DNA of 64,000 nt from Prostheceraeus crozeri (lineage: Eukaryota > Platyhelminthes > Polycladida > Euryleptidae). The stretch is from assembly GCA_907163375.1 (NCBI GenBank), contig CAJQUW010003148.1:558001-622000 (forward strand), in the 5' to 3' direction. Positions 38,841 to 51,191 of the stretch are shown here, piece by piece. Below the pieces are notes generated by a model. The model had not been told where the DNA came from, searched no databases, and worked only from the letters and a program-made list of their open reading frames with translations. A program made the translations under genes and the position numbers. How positions within the stretch are numbered: the first letter of the stretch is position 1; every line of letters starts with the position of its first letter.

Positions 38841-40565
38841 TGAGCATGTCCCAAGAAATAGGCTTGCTAATCGTAATTAAGGTTGTTACTTTTTGCAATA
38901 TATTGCTATGCTTGAAAGTTCAATATTTAACTTTGATTTAAACACGAAAGGTTTATATTAAATGTTAGTATGCACTTACATGCTTTCATTTTTAGACTGC
39001 TTATGAATCAGATATAGCTTGCCATATTTAATTCTATTATAATTGGTTTACTTTCATTGACATCGAAAGATATATAACTAGGTACTATGTTCCCGCTGTC
39101 GAGAAAGAAATATAGAGAAGGGCGTTAGACAAAAGCATCGATAAAATGATGTTTGAATCCTTTAAAAGATTACTCTCTACCTAATGAATCCATGAAACAG
39201 TTTTTATCTTCTCTAGAAATTTGGAAAAATACCCATCAGGTTTTATAAAAACCAACTGCCGCAAAAGTCACACATCAAGATCAGGTTTTGCATTTCGATT
39301 TGAAATACACAAATGATGTTTTACGGTGGCGTGCATTGTGCACATAGGCCTACTTGTTGCTTTGGAGTAAGTCGGCAAATGAAAAGCAAACTTAATAGGA
39401 AGTAACTTTTATTCACTTTTAGGCCATGGCCTATACCCGATATTACAAGTTGCACATGATGCATGTGGTTTAAACGAGGTGCCAGTGCTGCTATTACAGC
39501 CCGCGCAAGTAAGCCTGTGCAGTAGGCCACATTCAAAATGAAGGTTAGGCAAGGTATAGGCCTATCGCAATTTGAGCAAATTAAATGCATTATTTTAGGC
39601 TCTAATGCATTTATGTGAATTGCCGAAATCGTGTTCGATGTAAATTTGATGATGAATGCTGCGCTTCTTCTATGAATGTTTACACGTGCGCTTCATTGAG
39701 CACATAGAGTGATTGTAAATAAAATCTGAATCCCTAACAATTTTCTTATTCAACCCGAAACCGGACCGAACCTTTTTCCGTTGAAACGTTTTCTTTGGAC
39801 ACCTGATTTGAACATGAAGACGACTGAATTTTTCGTGGGAAATGACTGAAAGCATAACTTATCCATCAGTTATCTCATGATGAATGGAGTTCAAGACAAT
39901 ATGAATGTAAAAAAGATACACATATGAGATTCATCATAAAATTTGTTCAAAATTATCTGACGCATTCGATTCATTGAAAAAGAAGGTCAATTTCAATCAA
40001 CTTCATGCAAATGTGAATGAATTGCTAAGTTTCATTTATTAATTTGGCAGACTATTTGTGTTATCTCCGATCAATTGTAGTCAATAGACTTAAAAATCCG
40101 TAGATCTGGTCATTTACCGATGTCTGGAAGGACCACACAAAATGCCAAATTAAGACAATTTTTTTTTAATTTTTAAATTTTATTTCTAATGAACTTCCCT
40201 TCCGGACTGCCTCTATAACAAGACCGCTTTGCGTGCTGTATGCCTAATATTTGTTATAGGCCTATTTATCATTGAAACAATTTCTTTTATCACAGAGAAT
40301 TAAACCGGTACTTTGAAAAAAACAATTTTTATAAATGAGTTGCCTGTTCATTTGATGAAGTAAGATATCATCATGCATTATGCAAGTTGTTTTGTATCAT
40401 CAATCATGCAAATTGTCAATTGGATGCTCGAGATCTTATCTCAGTTACTGCAGTAAGTTTCTAGCTGGTGATAAATTTTAATTTCCATTTTCCTCTCTTT
40501 TAAAAAATTTAAATTTTAAAAATTTAGCAAGATGGGACAAGTTGTGAGAAAATGCCTCGGCCAGT
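38841..40565. other. no gene seen
   Basis: 1.7 kb of AT-rich sequence with several TAGGCCTA-like words. Open frames are short and without domains. Confidence 0.4.
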
Positions 40566-40570
40566 TGTCA

Positions 40571-40657
40571 TTAATTTTCAGGATTTGGAAAAGCCAAGTA
40601 CCCGTAAACGCGTTTTAGCACCTTGAACTTGGCTTTTCCAAGTCCTGAAAATTAATG
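40571..40657. repeat. 31-bp stem hairpin
   Basis: CATTAATTTTCAGGATTTGG followed by AAAAGCCAAGT pairs with ACTTGGCTTTTCCAAGTCC and TGAAAATTAATG across a loop of about 28 nt, with one mismatch. Flanks GACAGTTG/CCAGTTGTC also pair loosely. Size and shape would suit a small foldback MITE or a microRNA-like precursor; nothing decides between them. Confidence 0.7.
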
Positions 40658-42323
40658 GGGACAGTTGTGCCAGACATATAGGGTAAGTTGGGAGATGGTT
40701 CGAGGTACCTTGTAATACTGGATTTTTACATGATTTCCTTAGTTTGTTTATCGACATTTCACTACCGGAGACATTGACGTTGCCCCAGTTAGGGAAGAGT
40801 GAAACATCAAAATCGAAATTCTAAATAATCAACCTTTTAAATTAATGACATGATGGCGATGTACACATGAAATAATTTCACTAATTTGAAATCATTTGAA
40901 CTCGATGGGTGCCTTAGCTTATCCCTGTGATGGGGTAAATTTAGCCATCTGATATTTTTGTATGCGAAATAGACTTCTAATACCGAAGTGAGAATTGATT
41001 TATTTAAAGCGTTTCCTGACCGCTTTGGTGGATCAAAATGTCTTACAGAAAGCTGGGGCCTTACAAGCCGGGCCTTGAAAGCAGAACTCGAAAATGGGCT
41101 ATTTTGGTCCAACTCTGCTTTGGCATTATTTGTGCTTGTAAGACCTAGCATATTTTTTTCATTGAAATCTGTCGTTTTGATTTCACTTTCAATCATCATC
41201 ACTATTGCATGTCAATTACTGGCTCACAGACACTCTAACTTGATCGACAAATCGACTTCCATCACACATTCATGACTTAAATGTCAGTGCTATACTAATG
41301 TTGCAGGCAGATTGACTTGTTGAATTCGCTACCGTAAGGACATCATGACTCTAATCAAACACCGTCTTACAAGATCATGGATTCCAAGTAAGAATTATAC
41401 ATCTTACATAAAATATCTATGCAAATCTTGAGCACATTTGCTCCTTGCGATCAAATCATAGTTACTGCATGTCAGCATATACACAAGTATATGAATCCAA
41501 CCTCGGGGTTAGATGGGACTTTTGTTTGTATTGTGATTCCTAAAAGTATGATATTACGGGATGCGTTCTCGCAATAATCAGTTAGCCAGTCAGCGCGTCT
41601 GATTCCCTGACAGACGGTGCAAAGATCTATTGGATTGGCACGTTAAGAGCAGTCAATCCGGTCGGTCCCTAAAGTTGACGCAAAGCGACCGGCGAAAGTT
41701 TGGAGAATGACTGATTTGAATAGACATAGCATCGCTTGTCAGACGAATTGAAAGCAGTATTGATTTTTGTTAAAGAATTTGATATCAATGATAAACTGTG
41801 CTAAAAAACGCGGTTCCCACCAATCTGGCATTCGCGATTTTTTTATATTGTGTAAATCTTTCAGCTGGTGTTTCGTGAAAAGTTATGGCAAATCGCAGAT
41901 TTTGGGACGAATGAGGCATTGTTGAGTAAAATGCTACATGTTGGTGGGTCCTAAATTCTCTTTTTGTTCTACTTATGACAGCATTGAACCAAATATCAAC
42001 TAAGATCGCCTTTTGAGATTATTGGACAAAAGCTTATAATTTGAAGTTTAGATTAATGGATGCATTGTTTAATAGAAGACGATTATCATATTTTTGTTTC
42101 ATGATAAGTTTTGAGGTGTTATCATATTAATGAAACGATCTGAGTTTACCCAAACTTGAATTTCTATGTTCAGATGCATAATTCAGATATCTAGATTAAG
42201 ATCGAAATCATTGACCGTTTATTTTGAATAGATAACACAATGGAATGCAGAGAAATGCAATAGACCACTTCGATGCTTGGAAATCATAGTCATAAACAGT
42301 TTCCTTTCATTTGACATTTCAGA
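40658..42323. other. no gene seen upstream of the Bcl-2 exon
   Basis: May contain upstream exons or intron of the Bcl-2-like gene, but none can be recognised. Frames near 40837-41275 overlap on both strands and look like chance. Confidence 0.4.
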
Positions 42324-42933
42324 CGAATCGGCGAATTACTACACTGCAATAATCTACGAAAGAATGGCTGATACATATACGTCGGATCTATCTGAACTTA
42401 CTGCTTTGAAACCACCAACGCCATATCTAAGCACACTCAATGCAGGATATGTCACAAATGCTCTAACAATCGATTATGTAATGTATCGAATCAGCTGTAT
42501 TGGCTATGCTGATTTGAGATTATTTCCTCGAATGACTGGACTTACTTCTTTGCATCCAGAATTCAAAAATACTTTTGAAAGATTGATTGATAAGGCAGCG
42601 GAATTCGAAGAACAATATACGGCTCGTTTTGATAACAGACTGGCGTTATTGAAAAAAATTCCAGAAAACATAATGGTAGATTACATTCATACATTGCATG
42701 GGATATTTGAAGATAACAGAATCAATTGGGGTCGCATTATCGGATATTTCTCTTTTTGTGGATCCTATTGCGAAAAGTGTGTTTTAAATGGCATAGTAAG
42801 AATTGTCAAAGATATCGTCGAATATTCGGTCAAATATTTCGTCCAGAATATTGTCCCATGGATCCATCAGAAGGGAGGATGGCATGAATTTTATGATAAA
42901 ATGCAGGACGAACATTTTCGGCTTCGTCTTTAA
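42324..42933 (+). CDS. Bcl-2 family apoptosis regulator (host gene)
   Basis: Coding from ATG 42364 gives 189 residues. A likely 3' splice site (TTTCATTTGACATTTCAG, ending 42323) precedes it, so the exon probably begins at 42324 with a short 5' UTR. Domains: BH4-like ALTIDYVMYRISCIG (33-47), BH3 region ERLIDKAAEFEEQYTARF (72-89), BH1 NWGRIIGYFSFCGSYC (121-136), BH2 WIHQKGGWHEFYDKM (166-180). The set with BH4 and full BH1/BH2 points to a pro-survival, Bcl-2/Bcl-xL-like member that binds BH3 proteins. The BH3 position normally Asp is Ala. The frame ends at LRL with no C-terminal membrane anchor, so it would be soluble unless an unseen downstream exon adds one. No break in the frame. Confidence 0.85.
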
Positions 42934-43860
42934 ACTTTGAAAGTGTGTTGTACGTCAAAGTAGATATTAATTTGATATATATCTGTGATCATGTAGATAA
43001 CATTGTGTTTTGCACTATATCTCAAGTCTCTAAATTTACGACATCAATAGGAACAAATCATTCCTCAAACAGGAATTGCAAATCGCTGTGTGTTATAGGC
43101 CCCTATGCATGTTTGAAAAGGATATTTCTCTTACCGGTTCATGAATGCCACTTTCGTCTTTTTGCGAACAAGACATGTAGATTACGCATAATAATTCGAA
43201 CACAATTGGACAATCAGATCGAACTAAAAAATCTAATCATTGGGAGCATTCGAAGCTTCATTTCCAAAAATCTCATCCGAATCGGGTAATCAAATTAGAC
43301 TAACACTCGCAAAATGAATTCAAAATGAATCTGATAATCACAATCGAGCTGTTAAATTTCATTTTAGGCGATTCGGTTAGGTCGACGCCTTCATTCTCGA
43401 TGAACGTCTTGATGAATCATTTTACTTATATTTTCATGCAGTTAATTCATTTTGCATCCACCATACTTGTGTGACCATTTATATAGTACGCAAAACTAAA
43501 ATTTTAGTTGTGCATCCATGGTCAAGGCTAATGAACCTAGATTAATCCTTGGACTTCAGAGGGTTCAGTGGACCACGAAACAGCATTTTACAAAATTTTC
43601 TTTTTTGAGTGATGATGCAACAACCGCTCATGCCCATGTAAAATCATCTTTTCGGTTGAATTACTAGAAATTTGGTGGGAAGGAATCCATCGGACTTCCA
43701 AAATTCATTCCCCCCTCAGGCGTTAGAAGATTAACAAACTTCTTGAAGATTTTTTCTGTCATGTGAAAGCTGATTTCGTGCATGTTCATGATGATGCATC
43801 ACATGTGCTATTTATCCACTTATTGTTTACATTGTGCTCTTGCATGTGAGTTGTGTAAGA
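42934..43860. other. no gene seen
   Basis: Probably the 3' UTR and flank of the Bcl-2-like gene; no poly-A signal could be singled out. A frame of 114 codons (42945-43289) has no domain. Confidence 0.35.
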
Positions 43861-43863
43861 AGA

Positions 43864-43871
43864 CTATAAAT
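43864..43871 (+). promoter_or_regulatory. possible TATA box
   Basis: ACTATAAATG at about 43863-43872 with a Pyr-rich, Inr-like TTCACACA about 30 bp downstream. It precedes an open frame starting at 44141. Weak, sequence context only. Confidence 0.25.
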
Positions 43872-44140
43872 GCGAGTAGTTTGCCTTCACACATGATCGC
43901 ATGTGATTGATTAGCCTGTGTGACACTAATCAGTGCCTAAGATAACCAAGTTTTCACCACAACTAGTGATGAAATTCAGATCTCCACAGCTGTCTTGAAA
44001 GTCAAAAGACTTGAATAGTTATGGCGCCGTTAGGACTTATTTCTGATAGGGATGGATGAAATTAAAGTATTGAGTAACTGCAAAGGTCCTGCAGAACCTT
44101 CAACAAATAGCAATTTCAATAAAGTGAACTATCTGAGAGT

Positions 44141-44455
44141 TTGTGCAGTAGCAACATCATGAAGGCGCATCCTAAAGCAGCAAATATTGTCTTTGAAATG
44201 TCTTTGACTTACAAAGACATTATTGTCGTTAAGAGCACTGAACGATACACAAAAGAACATAAACATCCATCAGTTATTTGCAAATATGATTGCTCCAAAA
44301 CTATCTCTGATAATTTGACAGCGATCAAAGCAGTAATACTAAGAATTCATAAAACGGGTCCTCCTCAGGTCTCCAAAGGGTATGAAAAATCTCAATCTCA
44401 GGTCTCTGAGGAATTCTCATACGATGATGAAAATCATCCCAGCAGCCATTTATAA
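44141..44455 (+). CDS. possible exon of unknown gene
   Basis: 104 codons without a known domain, ending DDENHPSSHL. A segment at 47284-47319 codes the similar end DDENHFSTHLK in an otherwise unlike context, and both are followed by a related 3' region with AGTCCTAATGAGGACTGATG. That shared end gives some support for real, duplicated coding ends. Function unknown. Confidence 0.3.
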   Translation: MCSSNIMKAHPKAANIVFEMSLTYKDIIVVKSTERYTKEHKHPSVICKYDCSKTISDNLTAIKAVILRIHKTGPPQVSKGYEKSQSQVSEEFSYDDENHPSSHL

Positions 44456-44570
44456 TAGATTATAATGCTTACTAATTCAAATTTTTAATTGAAGTAGTCC
44501 TAATGAGGACTGATGACGTTCTGCAATCCGCAAGTGTACAGATGCAATGCTACTGTGACCATTGGATTAA
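44420..44570 (+). repeat. duplicated 3' region, copy 1
   Basis: GATGATGAAAATCAT, CATTTATAATAG, AGTCCTAATGAGGACTGATG, AATCCG and ATGCAATGCT words in the same order and spacing as copy 2 (47284-47450). AGTCC-TAATGA-GGACT is a short hairpin. Confidence 0.65.
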
Positions 44571-46573
44571 TCAGTTCTTAAAAGAACTCAATGGAGCTTT
44601 CTTGTGGCAACGAATTAAAATTGATCAGCCTTGGCCCAATATTTGGTAAAAATGGAAATCTTAAGACTTGTAACACTACTAGTAATGAACGTAGACTCAG
44701 CACCCGAAAATTTGGATTGGTAAGTTGTATGCAAATTTTTTAAAAGAATTGGCCTGAAGACTTTTGCTTCTTTCTTTTAATTCTAACACGTTGCTGAATC
44801 GGCATTATTACATTCTGCCCACTCTGATTAGGAACACTTAAAATGTACATGTAATACTCAGATACTAGAGAGGGTTCGTATCATTTCGTGCAAAGAATTT
44901 CAAATCGATTTCGAACTCTTTTTGCTTTTTCTGGTTGGCATGATGAAGTGACAAATAGCTGTTTGATGTTCAATTCATTGTTCATGCTAAGTTGAAATCG
45001 TGTGAATTAAAACTTTCAAAATATTAGAAAATCTACTTCTGGTTGACAAAGAAATCCAAAAATTCGATTGATGTTCATTTCATACTCTCTGTGTCCATTC
45101 CTAAGAATGCCAGTTTCATGTTGAAGTGCTCCTTCCATTCCTGCTGCCAACATCAGTGGGGACTGTCCGAACATGTCATTCCCTTCCTGATAGGCGTGAC
45201 AGGGTATTCAAATGGTCCAATTTTTTTAAGAGTGTTCATGAACCTTGTATGCCAAATTATGCTTGTTTATCATTTCAGAATGTTCCACAGTGGTGCTTTT
45301 ATGGTGTACATGCTCTTTTGATACGCAAAATGAATAACTTCAATTTTATATTAAAGTATTCAGTGATTGGCATGGCAAAATATTCAAATGAATATTGCAA
45401 TGCTCGATCCTGCTCCTTCTAAATGACATTACAAAAATTACAATTTATTAAAGGTGTTCATTCTCTTCCAGATGGGCATAAAAAATAATTCATTAAAATT
45501 CACATTCGGGCGATAATATGCTCCTCCTGACTGGCATGACAGAGAATTTCAAGTCCTCTTTATGAAGGGCATGCTCTTGAGCGACATGTGAAGATATTTG
45601 AATTAATTTGGTGAAAAATGATTTATTTTTTGAGTGTCATATCAAAAACATCGTTTTTCATAAAATCAAAATTTAATTTCAATTATGAAAGTGTAGCAAG
45701 AAAATAGTTGCAAAAAGGAGACAAGCTTCGATATCGTTTACCAATTATTATTTTTCATGCAGCTATGTAGCATCTAACTTAATCACACTTCTGGGCTGCA
45801 TTGCACTAGTAGAGGATGAATTGCTTCGTCAAATATATTTATGAATTAAATTCTTTTTAATTTGCACTTGTCACGTAGGTAGGCATCAAGAATGGAGCCC
45901 GTCGCCGTCCTGGCCACGGACATAATTTTTCAAGACTGGCTGGCCTGCCGAATACTCATTACGCCGACTGGCCGGGTATTTTCATTAGGCTTATGTCGAC
46001 CACTGATGACAATTATTCTATAAACGCATTGTCTCAAAAATTGTAATTTTTAAGAACATGCAATATGATGAATGTGAAGTAAATATTGCAAAAAGCTTCT
46101 TGAAAATTCATCTTCAAATCTTTATTCAAAGCCGCTGAGGGAGTCGCTGGCTGTTAAGCATACAAAATTGCTGATAGTTGGCGATGAGAACTTAGAATAA
46201 CCATTAAAACTAATGAGAAAAATTACAATTTTTCAGATGAATAGAGCGCAGGTGACTTACAAAATTAAAGGAATCAACAGCGGTATAATTGGATGCGGCA
46301 TTACGAATTGGGCGTAAGACTTGCGGGCGGTCTAGCTTAAATAAGTTTTGCAAGAATTGCATGTTCACTAGCTTGTCCATCGTAACATTATTCCGCATCT
46401 TCAATAAGTTATTACTTGTATTGCTGCTCAATTTTTTCCATACGCGTGCACAACATCTTATCAAAGCTCTAATTAATTGTCCCATTAGCTGATTTGGATA
46501 TTGGAATTCGGATAGATATTGATAAAAATCAGTAACTGGAGAACTCAGGAACTCTTAATTATACGGAGTACCT
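44571..46573. other. no gene seen
   Basis: Between about 45050 and 45620 there are loosely repeated words (GGCATGACAGAG, GGCGTGACAGGG, GGCATGGCAAAA followed by ATTTCAA or ATTCAAATG), suggesting an old tandem array. Nothing else is recognised. Confidence 0.35.
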
Positions 46574-46581
46574 GTAGACAT

Positions 46582-46754
46582 GCTGTGCGCGATATAAAAT
46601 TCGAGAAATCGAATGATAGCATGACAGTGTAGGTGTAGCAGCTGTCAACTTTAATTGACTAGTAAGTCACAGAGACGCCTAGGCCCGGCCGGATTTAATT
46701 ACACCAGCCGCCGTCCCGGCCCCGACCGCCAAAACCCGGCTGGTTCCAACCCTG
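46582..46754. mobile_element. possible hAT remnant with perfect 8-bp TSD
   Basis: The right end reads CGGCTGGTTCCAACCCTG, a hAT-style terminus, immediately followed by GTAGACAT (46755-46762). The identical GTAGACAT precedes the segment (46574-46581). The left end lacks the matching CAGGGTTGG, so the element is one-ended or very diverged. Confidence 0.4.
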
Positions 46755-47283
46755 GTAGACATGTCATTTTCTGTACATTTTGCATGTTCATGTGAACTGC
46801 AGTGAATATGAATTTCAATATGTAAAGTCGGCATTTCCGAAAGCAAATTATCATTCTAATTACGATTCTAATGAACTTCCTCCTTGGGTTCTGCTTACCA
46901 AAATTTCCATTCCATAATTCTGATAATTCTGATGCAGCATATTTAGTGTCTTGGAGCTATGAATTATGAAGAAGCAAATAGGAAAATGTTTCCACAAAAA
47001 ACAAACTTAGTATATGATTTGGAGGTCACTTTCAAATACATCATAAATCGAGAAAATGCCGAAGATTTTATCGTCTTTCCACGAATGCAGAGTTAATCAT
47101 TTAGATGAAGGATCAGGAAATGACGACGATAAAGGTGGATCCAATATGTTGACATTATCTGCATGCGTTTGGATAAACTTATTAAGAATCATGTCACAAT
47201 TGGCAAATAATTTACTTCATTATTATCATGGCACAGGTAATGCGCAACGAACCAGTCAATACATTGTACTTCTAATGTGATGA

Positions 47284-47450
47284 TGAAAATCATTTCAGCA
47301 CTCATTTAAAATAGAACATTTCTTAGTAATTTGAATAATTAGTTGATTATTAATTATTATTATTATCATTAATCAGTCCTAATGAGGACTGATGACTTTC
47401 TCTAATCCGTAGGTTAAGAAATGCAATGCTGTGGTAACTAACCATTGAGC
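47284..47450 (+). repeat. duplicated 3' region, copy 2
   Basis: Homologous in order to 44420-44570, with an added (TTA)n expansion (about 47345-47370). Contains ATCAGTCC-TAATGA-GGACTGAT, a perfect 8-bp stem hairpin. Upstream sequence (47056-47280) is open but without a domain. Confidence 0.65.
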
Positions 47451-48826
47451 AACTAGATATCGATTCAAAAATTTTTTTTGATGCTTTCAGATATGTCGAT
47501 TCCAGAAGAAAACAGCGTCATTGACTTTCATATTTAGCCTCTCATGATCTTTTTAATTTTCAAAATCCATTAAATTCATCATCCATCCACATCCTCATCC
47601 AATCCACAAACTCGCATTTCATTCACATTGATCCGCTATGTGTTGGGTTAGCGATCTCTGCTGAGTTGGACGATTTTTTTCATGGAATGCTTCCAGGAGT
47701 TCCATGACTGTTATTGATGCTCCTCATTATCATAGTGTAGCCGTAAACAATCATGTTATTTATTTTTACTTCAATATTTTTTATGCTCTTGTATATTTTC
47801 AATGCAAAATGCATATTTCGGCATATATCCTACTTGAAAGCATATTGAGCATAAATGCTAAACTTACTATCCTAACAGAGATGCTTTGAGTATTCAAACT
47901 AAATGAAATTCATAAAAATAGCGAAGAAAACGTGAAATTATTTATAATTCTATCAATGCTATTTTTATCATATTTCTCATCCTGCAGCAAGCGTATGATT
48001 AACCTCTATTCGTTTCTTCGATAAAGTTCCTGTGCAGTTTACCTTCTTCCCGTAAACTAATTCCTAGACAACCAATGAGGTGAATGTTCACAGCTATTGT
48101 TATATTTCGAGTTACAAAATGCTGTAGCTTGATTAAATCGATATGATATGTTAGATTTGAATAAATAGTTAATTATTGCACTATATGTTGTAGTTTTTCA
48201 TTTACACGAATACCTAAAGACATAAAGCACACTTTTAGCATATTTTGTAAAAGTATAAAGTATATTTCTCTGAAATTGAAAAGCATGTAATCCAAACCCT
48301 ACTCATGATAGACATGCATTACGGATTCATGATTTGATTGTTAGAATAATACTGTTTGTTTATTTAGCTGATTGATTGTTCACCACTTGCAAATTCAATC
48401 ATTTGCTTTCTTTGACTTCAATTTCAACTAATTGATTAATATTGTTTTTAATCTCAATTAATTGATTGGAAGGGGCAATCAAATTTCAATCAATTTTTGA
48501 TAAATCCTGATAAACATGCCGTCATTAAAATTATTGTGATTTCGTTCTCATGCTTTTTAATTTATTAGGCCTGCTGCTATGAAGAGGTGTGCGCTGTTAC
48601 TAATTGTAAAACGCAATTCCAAATTGTAATTCGCAATTCCGAAATCTCTATTCCTGTATCACCTTTCATTTTCTTAGTTCGATCTCAATTAGTACAATTC
48701 TCCTATTGTTCATTTCAAACTGATTTTCTGCTTGTACTGCATCCATCCCCAGCATACACGGTGAGCATGAAAGCCATTCATTTTGTGATCAAAAAGCCAA
48801 TTGATTAGTTGTCCGAAGGCCACCAT
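47451..48826. other. no gene seen
   Basis: 1.4 kb of AT-rich sequence without recognised features. Confidence 0.4.
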
Positions 48827-48834
48827 ATAACAAC

Positions 48835-50482
48835 TAGGGCTGTGCTCGGTGCACCGATTCTTTTGCTTGCACCGGTTCTCGCGTTGATGCACCGAAATGA
48901 GCGAATTTCGCTATTGCTTTACTGCAGTTTCAATAACAATTATTTCACATTATCTGTTATTTTATTCACAGCAAATTGGAGAGAAACATGTTTTAAGCGT
49001 GCAGTATAATTTATTCAGCAAGGAGAACATTGTTCAATTCAAATTTTCAAAAGTCTAGACGTCATAGAGAACATTTTAAAAATTCTGAATAAAAATTTTT
49101 AAATTTTTAGATGTCGGTGTGAATTTTATACTGAATCTGTTAATTTCCTTCCTTTTATACCTGAAGATAGTCAACGGATGCTAACATAAATTAATTATAA
49201 TAGACAACGAAAATAAAATCAAGATCATTCAATATTGGCTCTTTCCAATTCAACTCAAAAAGGAGAACATTGTTCAATTCAAATTTTAAATTTCATTGTT
49301 ATGAAAGTGAAACCTTTTGATGCTTTTTCTCATGTTGAGAAAAATGTGAAATAGTAACGAAAATTTGATAATTCAAGTTCATGACAAACCATTTTATGCC
49401 ACGAAATCTCAATTTCAGCGACCTCAGAATTTCGGAGGAATCTTTTGTGTACCCTGCTGTTGCTCCTCTTGCTAAAATATAGGCTGTCTCAGCATTCCAG
49501 CGGCCAGCGAATCTTTCGGCGGTCCGAAAGATTTTTTCGACATCCGGTAGCATTTTCTAGACAATACGAGATGCCCTTTGTAAAGCACAAAGAAATGCGC
49601 CACATTGCATATTATTCTATAGTAATTCTTTGACTTAGTATGTGATTTGAGCGTTCATCAACCTAACTGTAAATATCTCACTTTGAATATGGAATGTGTA
49701 GACAGTATTATCAACTTTGAAATTATCGATGTGTCATCTCGAAATTGGATCGATTGTTGTTACATGTGTCACAAAGCATCTTCTGCACTGTCTGATTTTC
49801 ATTCTGACAATAAACGAGCATTATCATTATTATAACATCACATCACAGAGAGTGCTTGAAGCCAAGTAATGTCGAGATGTTGTTGACCTTCTTGTATAGT
49901 AATGTGTAGATGACGGCAACATTGCTTCGAATTTCCGACATTCCCTGATGCGCTCAGGTGTTTTGAATAGAAATTATTAGTAAACTCTTCCTTTGTTACA
50001 TCTTTAATTATAAAAGAATCGAAAGAATCCAACGCTTTTTTCCGCCACAGACAGCAATTTAATCATTGTGCGAGTAATTTTTTATCATTTCTTTGTTTAT
50101 GATTTCTATTTTCATCTAGTTCTTTTTATTCTATTTTCATCTAAATATCTCCATCAGAGTTATCATAGAGACGTGCGGGAAATCTATGATGAGACTCACT
50201 TGCAAGCATTGGCAAAGTCAAATTAAAGGAGGACGATGAAATTCTATTTCAAATTAGCAATATTAGAACTTTCCTACCTACTTTATAGACTTTGCATTGA
50301 ATTGCAGAAAACATAAACATCTATAACGAGGGATAGAGGCTTTAATTGACTACTGCACGACATTTATTAGAGTGCCAAATAAATATATCTCGCCTATACT
50401 TTAATAAACGCTTCTGTGCAACCAACTTTTTAAGTTTTCGTTGCACCGGTGCGAGCAGGTGCGGCTATAGTGCACAGACCTA
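48835..50482. mobile_element. hAT-type DNA transposon, non-autonomous, 1.65 kb
   Basis: Ends TAGGGCTGTGC and the inverse of TAGGTCTGTGC (10/11 match). Perfect 8-bp target duplication ATAACAAC at 48827-48834 and 50483-50490, the hAT length. Subterminal CACCG/CGGTG words are repeated at both ends. An AAGGAGAACATTGTTCAATT repeat occurs at 49019 and 49259. No transposase domain is seen; the open frames inside are short and unlike each other. Confidence 0.85.
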
Positions 50483-50490
50483 ATAACAAC

Positions 50491-51191
50491 CTATTGCACT
50501 GCCACTGTTTTAAGAATGTAGACACTTTTTATGTCATTGACATTTTATCTCACGTTTATCATCTTAAAATTTTAATTTACGATATTTTCTTGATATTGAA
50601 AGGAAAGTTGTGTTTTTTAATAACGCAATGTATAGATTTACGCAGAAATATTTAGAAATTAAGTTTTCATGCCGAATATTTTTTCACCACCGTCCCATGC
50701 AAAAATGAATCTGTGCACGGTGTCCCATTCCTATCTCGTTCCCCATGTGGTTCCCATGGAATTCCTATTCTAACCAAAAATCCTGGATATTAGCGTTCAG
50801 CATGATAGACATGATTTCAAATGGAACAAATGAAGCTCGATCGTGCATCTAAGTTTATGAGTCCGCTAAGGAATGTGCAGGTTCGGCCGCGTTCAGCCCG
50901 GCTCAGACACGATTCTCACTCTGTTCACGATATTTCTGTATGAAGTACATTTATATTTGCGTGAATATACGCTTACTTACTTACTTACTTAAGTGCTTCT
51001 GATTTCATTTATAGGAAAGGGAGTTTATCACGTATTAAAGTATTTGTTCAATAATACTCTTTGTTCCTGTGAAGGTCCACAGCAGGAAAGTTGGATCACG
51101 CCAATATACGGTTAAAAAAATTCTGCAGAAATGTTTGCATATATTAAATGGCAAATGTACTTTCTATAATTTTAATAATAGTGATAATAAT
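50491..51191. other. no gene seen; (CTTA)n tract
   Basis: Holds a (CTTA)n microsatellite at about 50970-50990, which may be the 3' tail of an old LINE or SINE (preceded by CGCGTTCAGCCCGGCTCAG). No coding domain. Confidence 0.4.

Noticed and set aside
42945-43289. 114-codon frame after the Bcl-2 exon
   Set aside because: No domain and no splice or start context; probably UTR or intergenic sequence.
44490-44520. CTGATGA next to a GTCC...GGAC stem, suggesting a hammerhead ribozyme
   Set aside because: In a hammerhead the stem must follow CTGATGA and be followed by GAAA. Here the stem precedes CTGATGA and no GAAA with a matching third stem is found, in either copy.
45043-45620. Open frames and repeated GGCATGACAG words
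   Set aside because: Repeat units are too diverged to set a period, and frames overlap in two phases without a domain.
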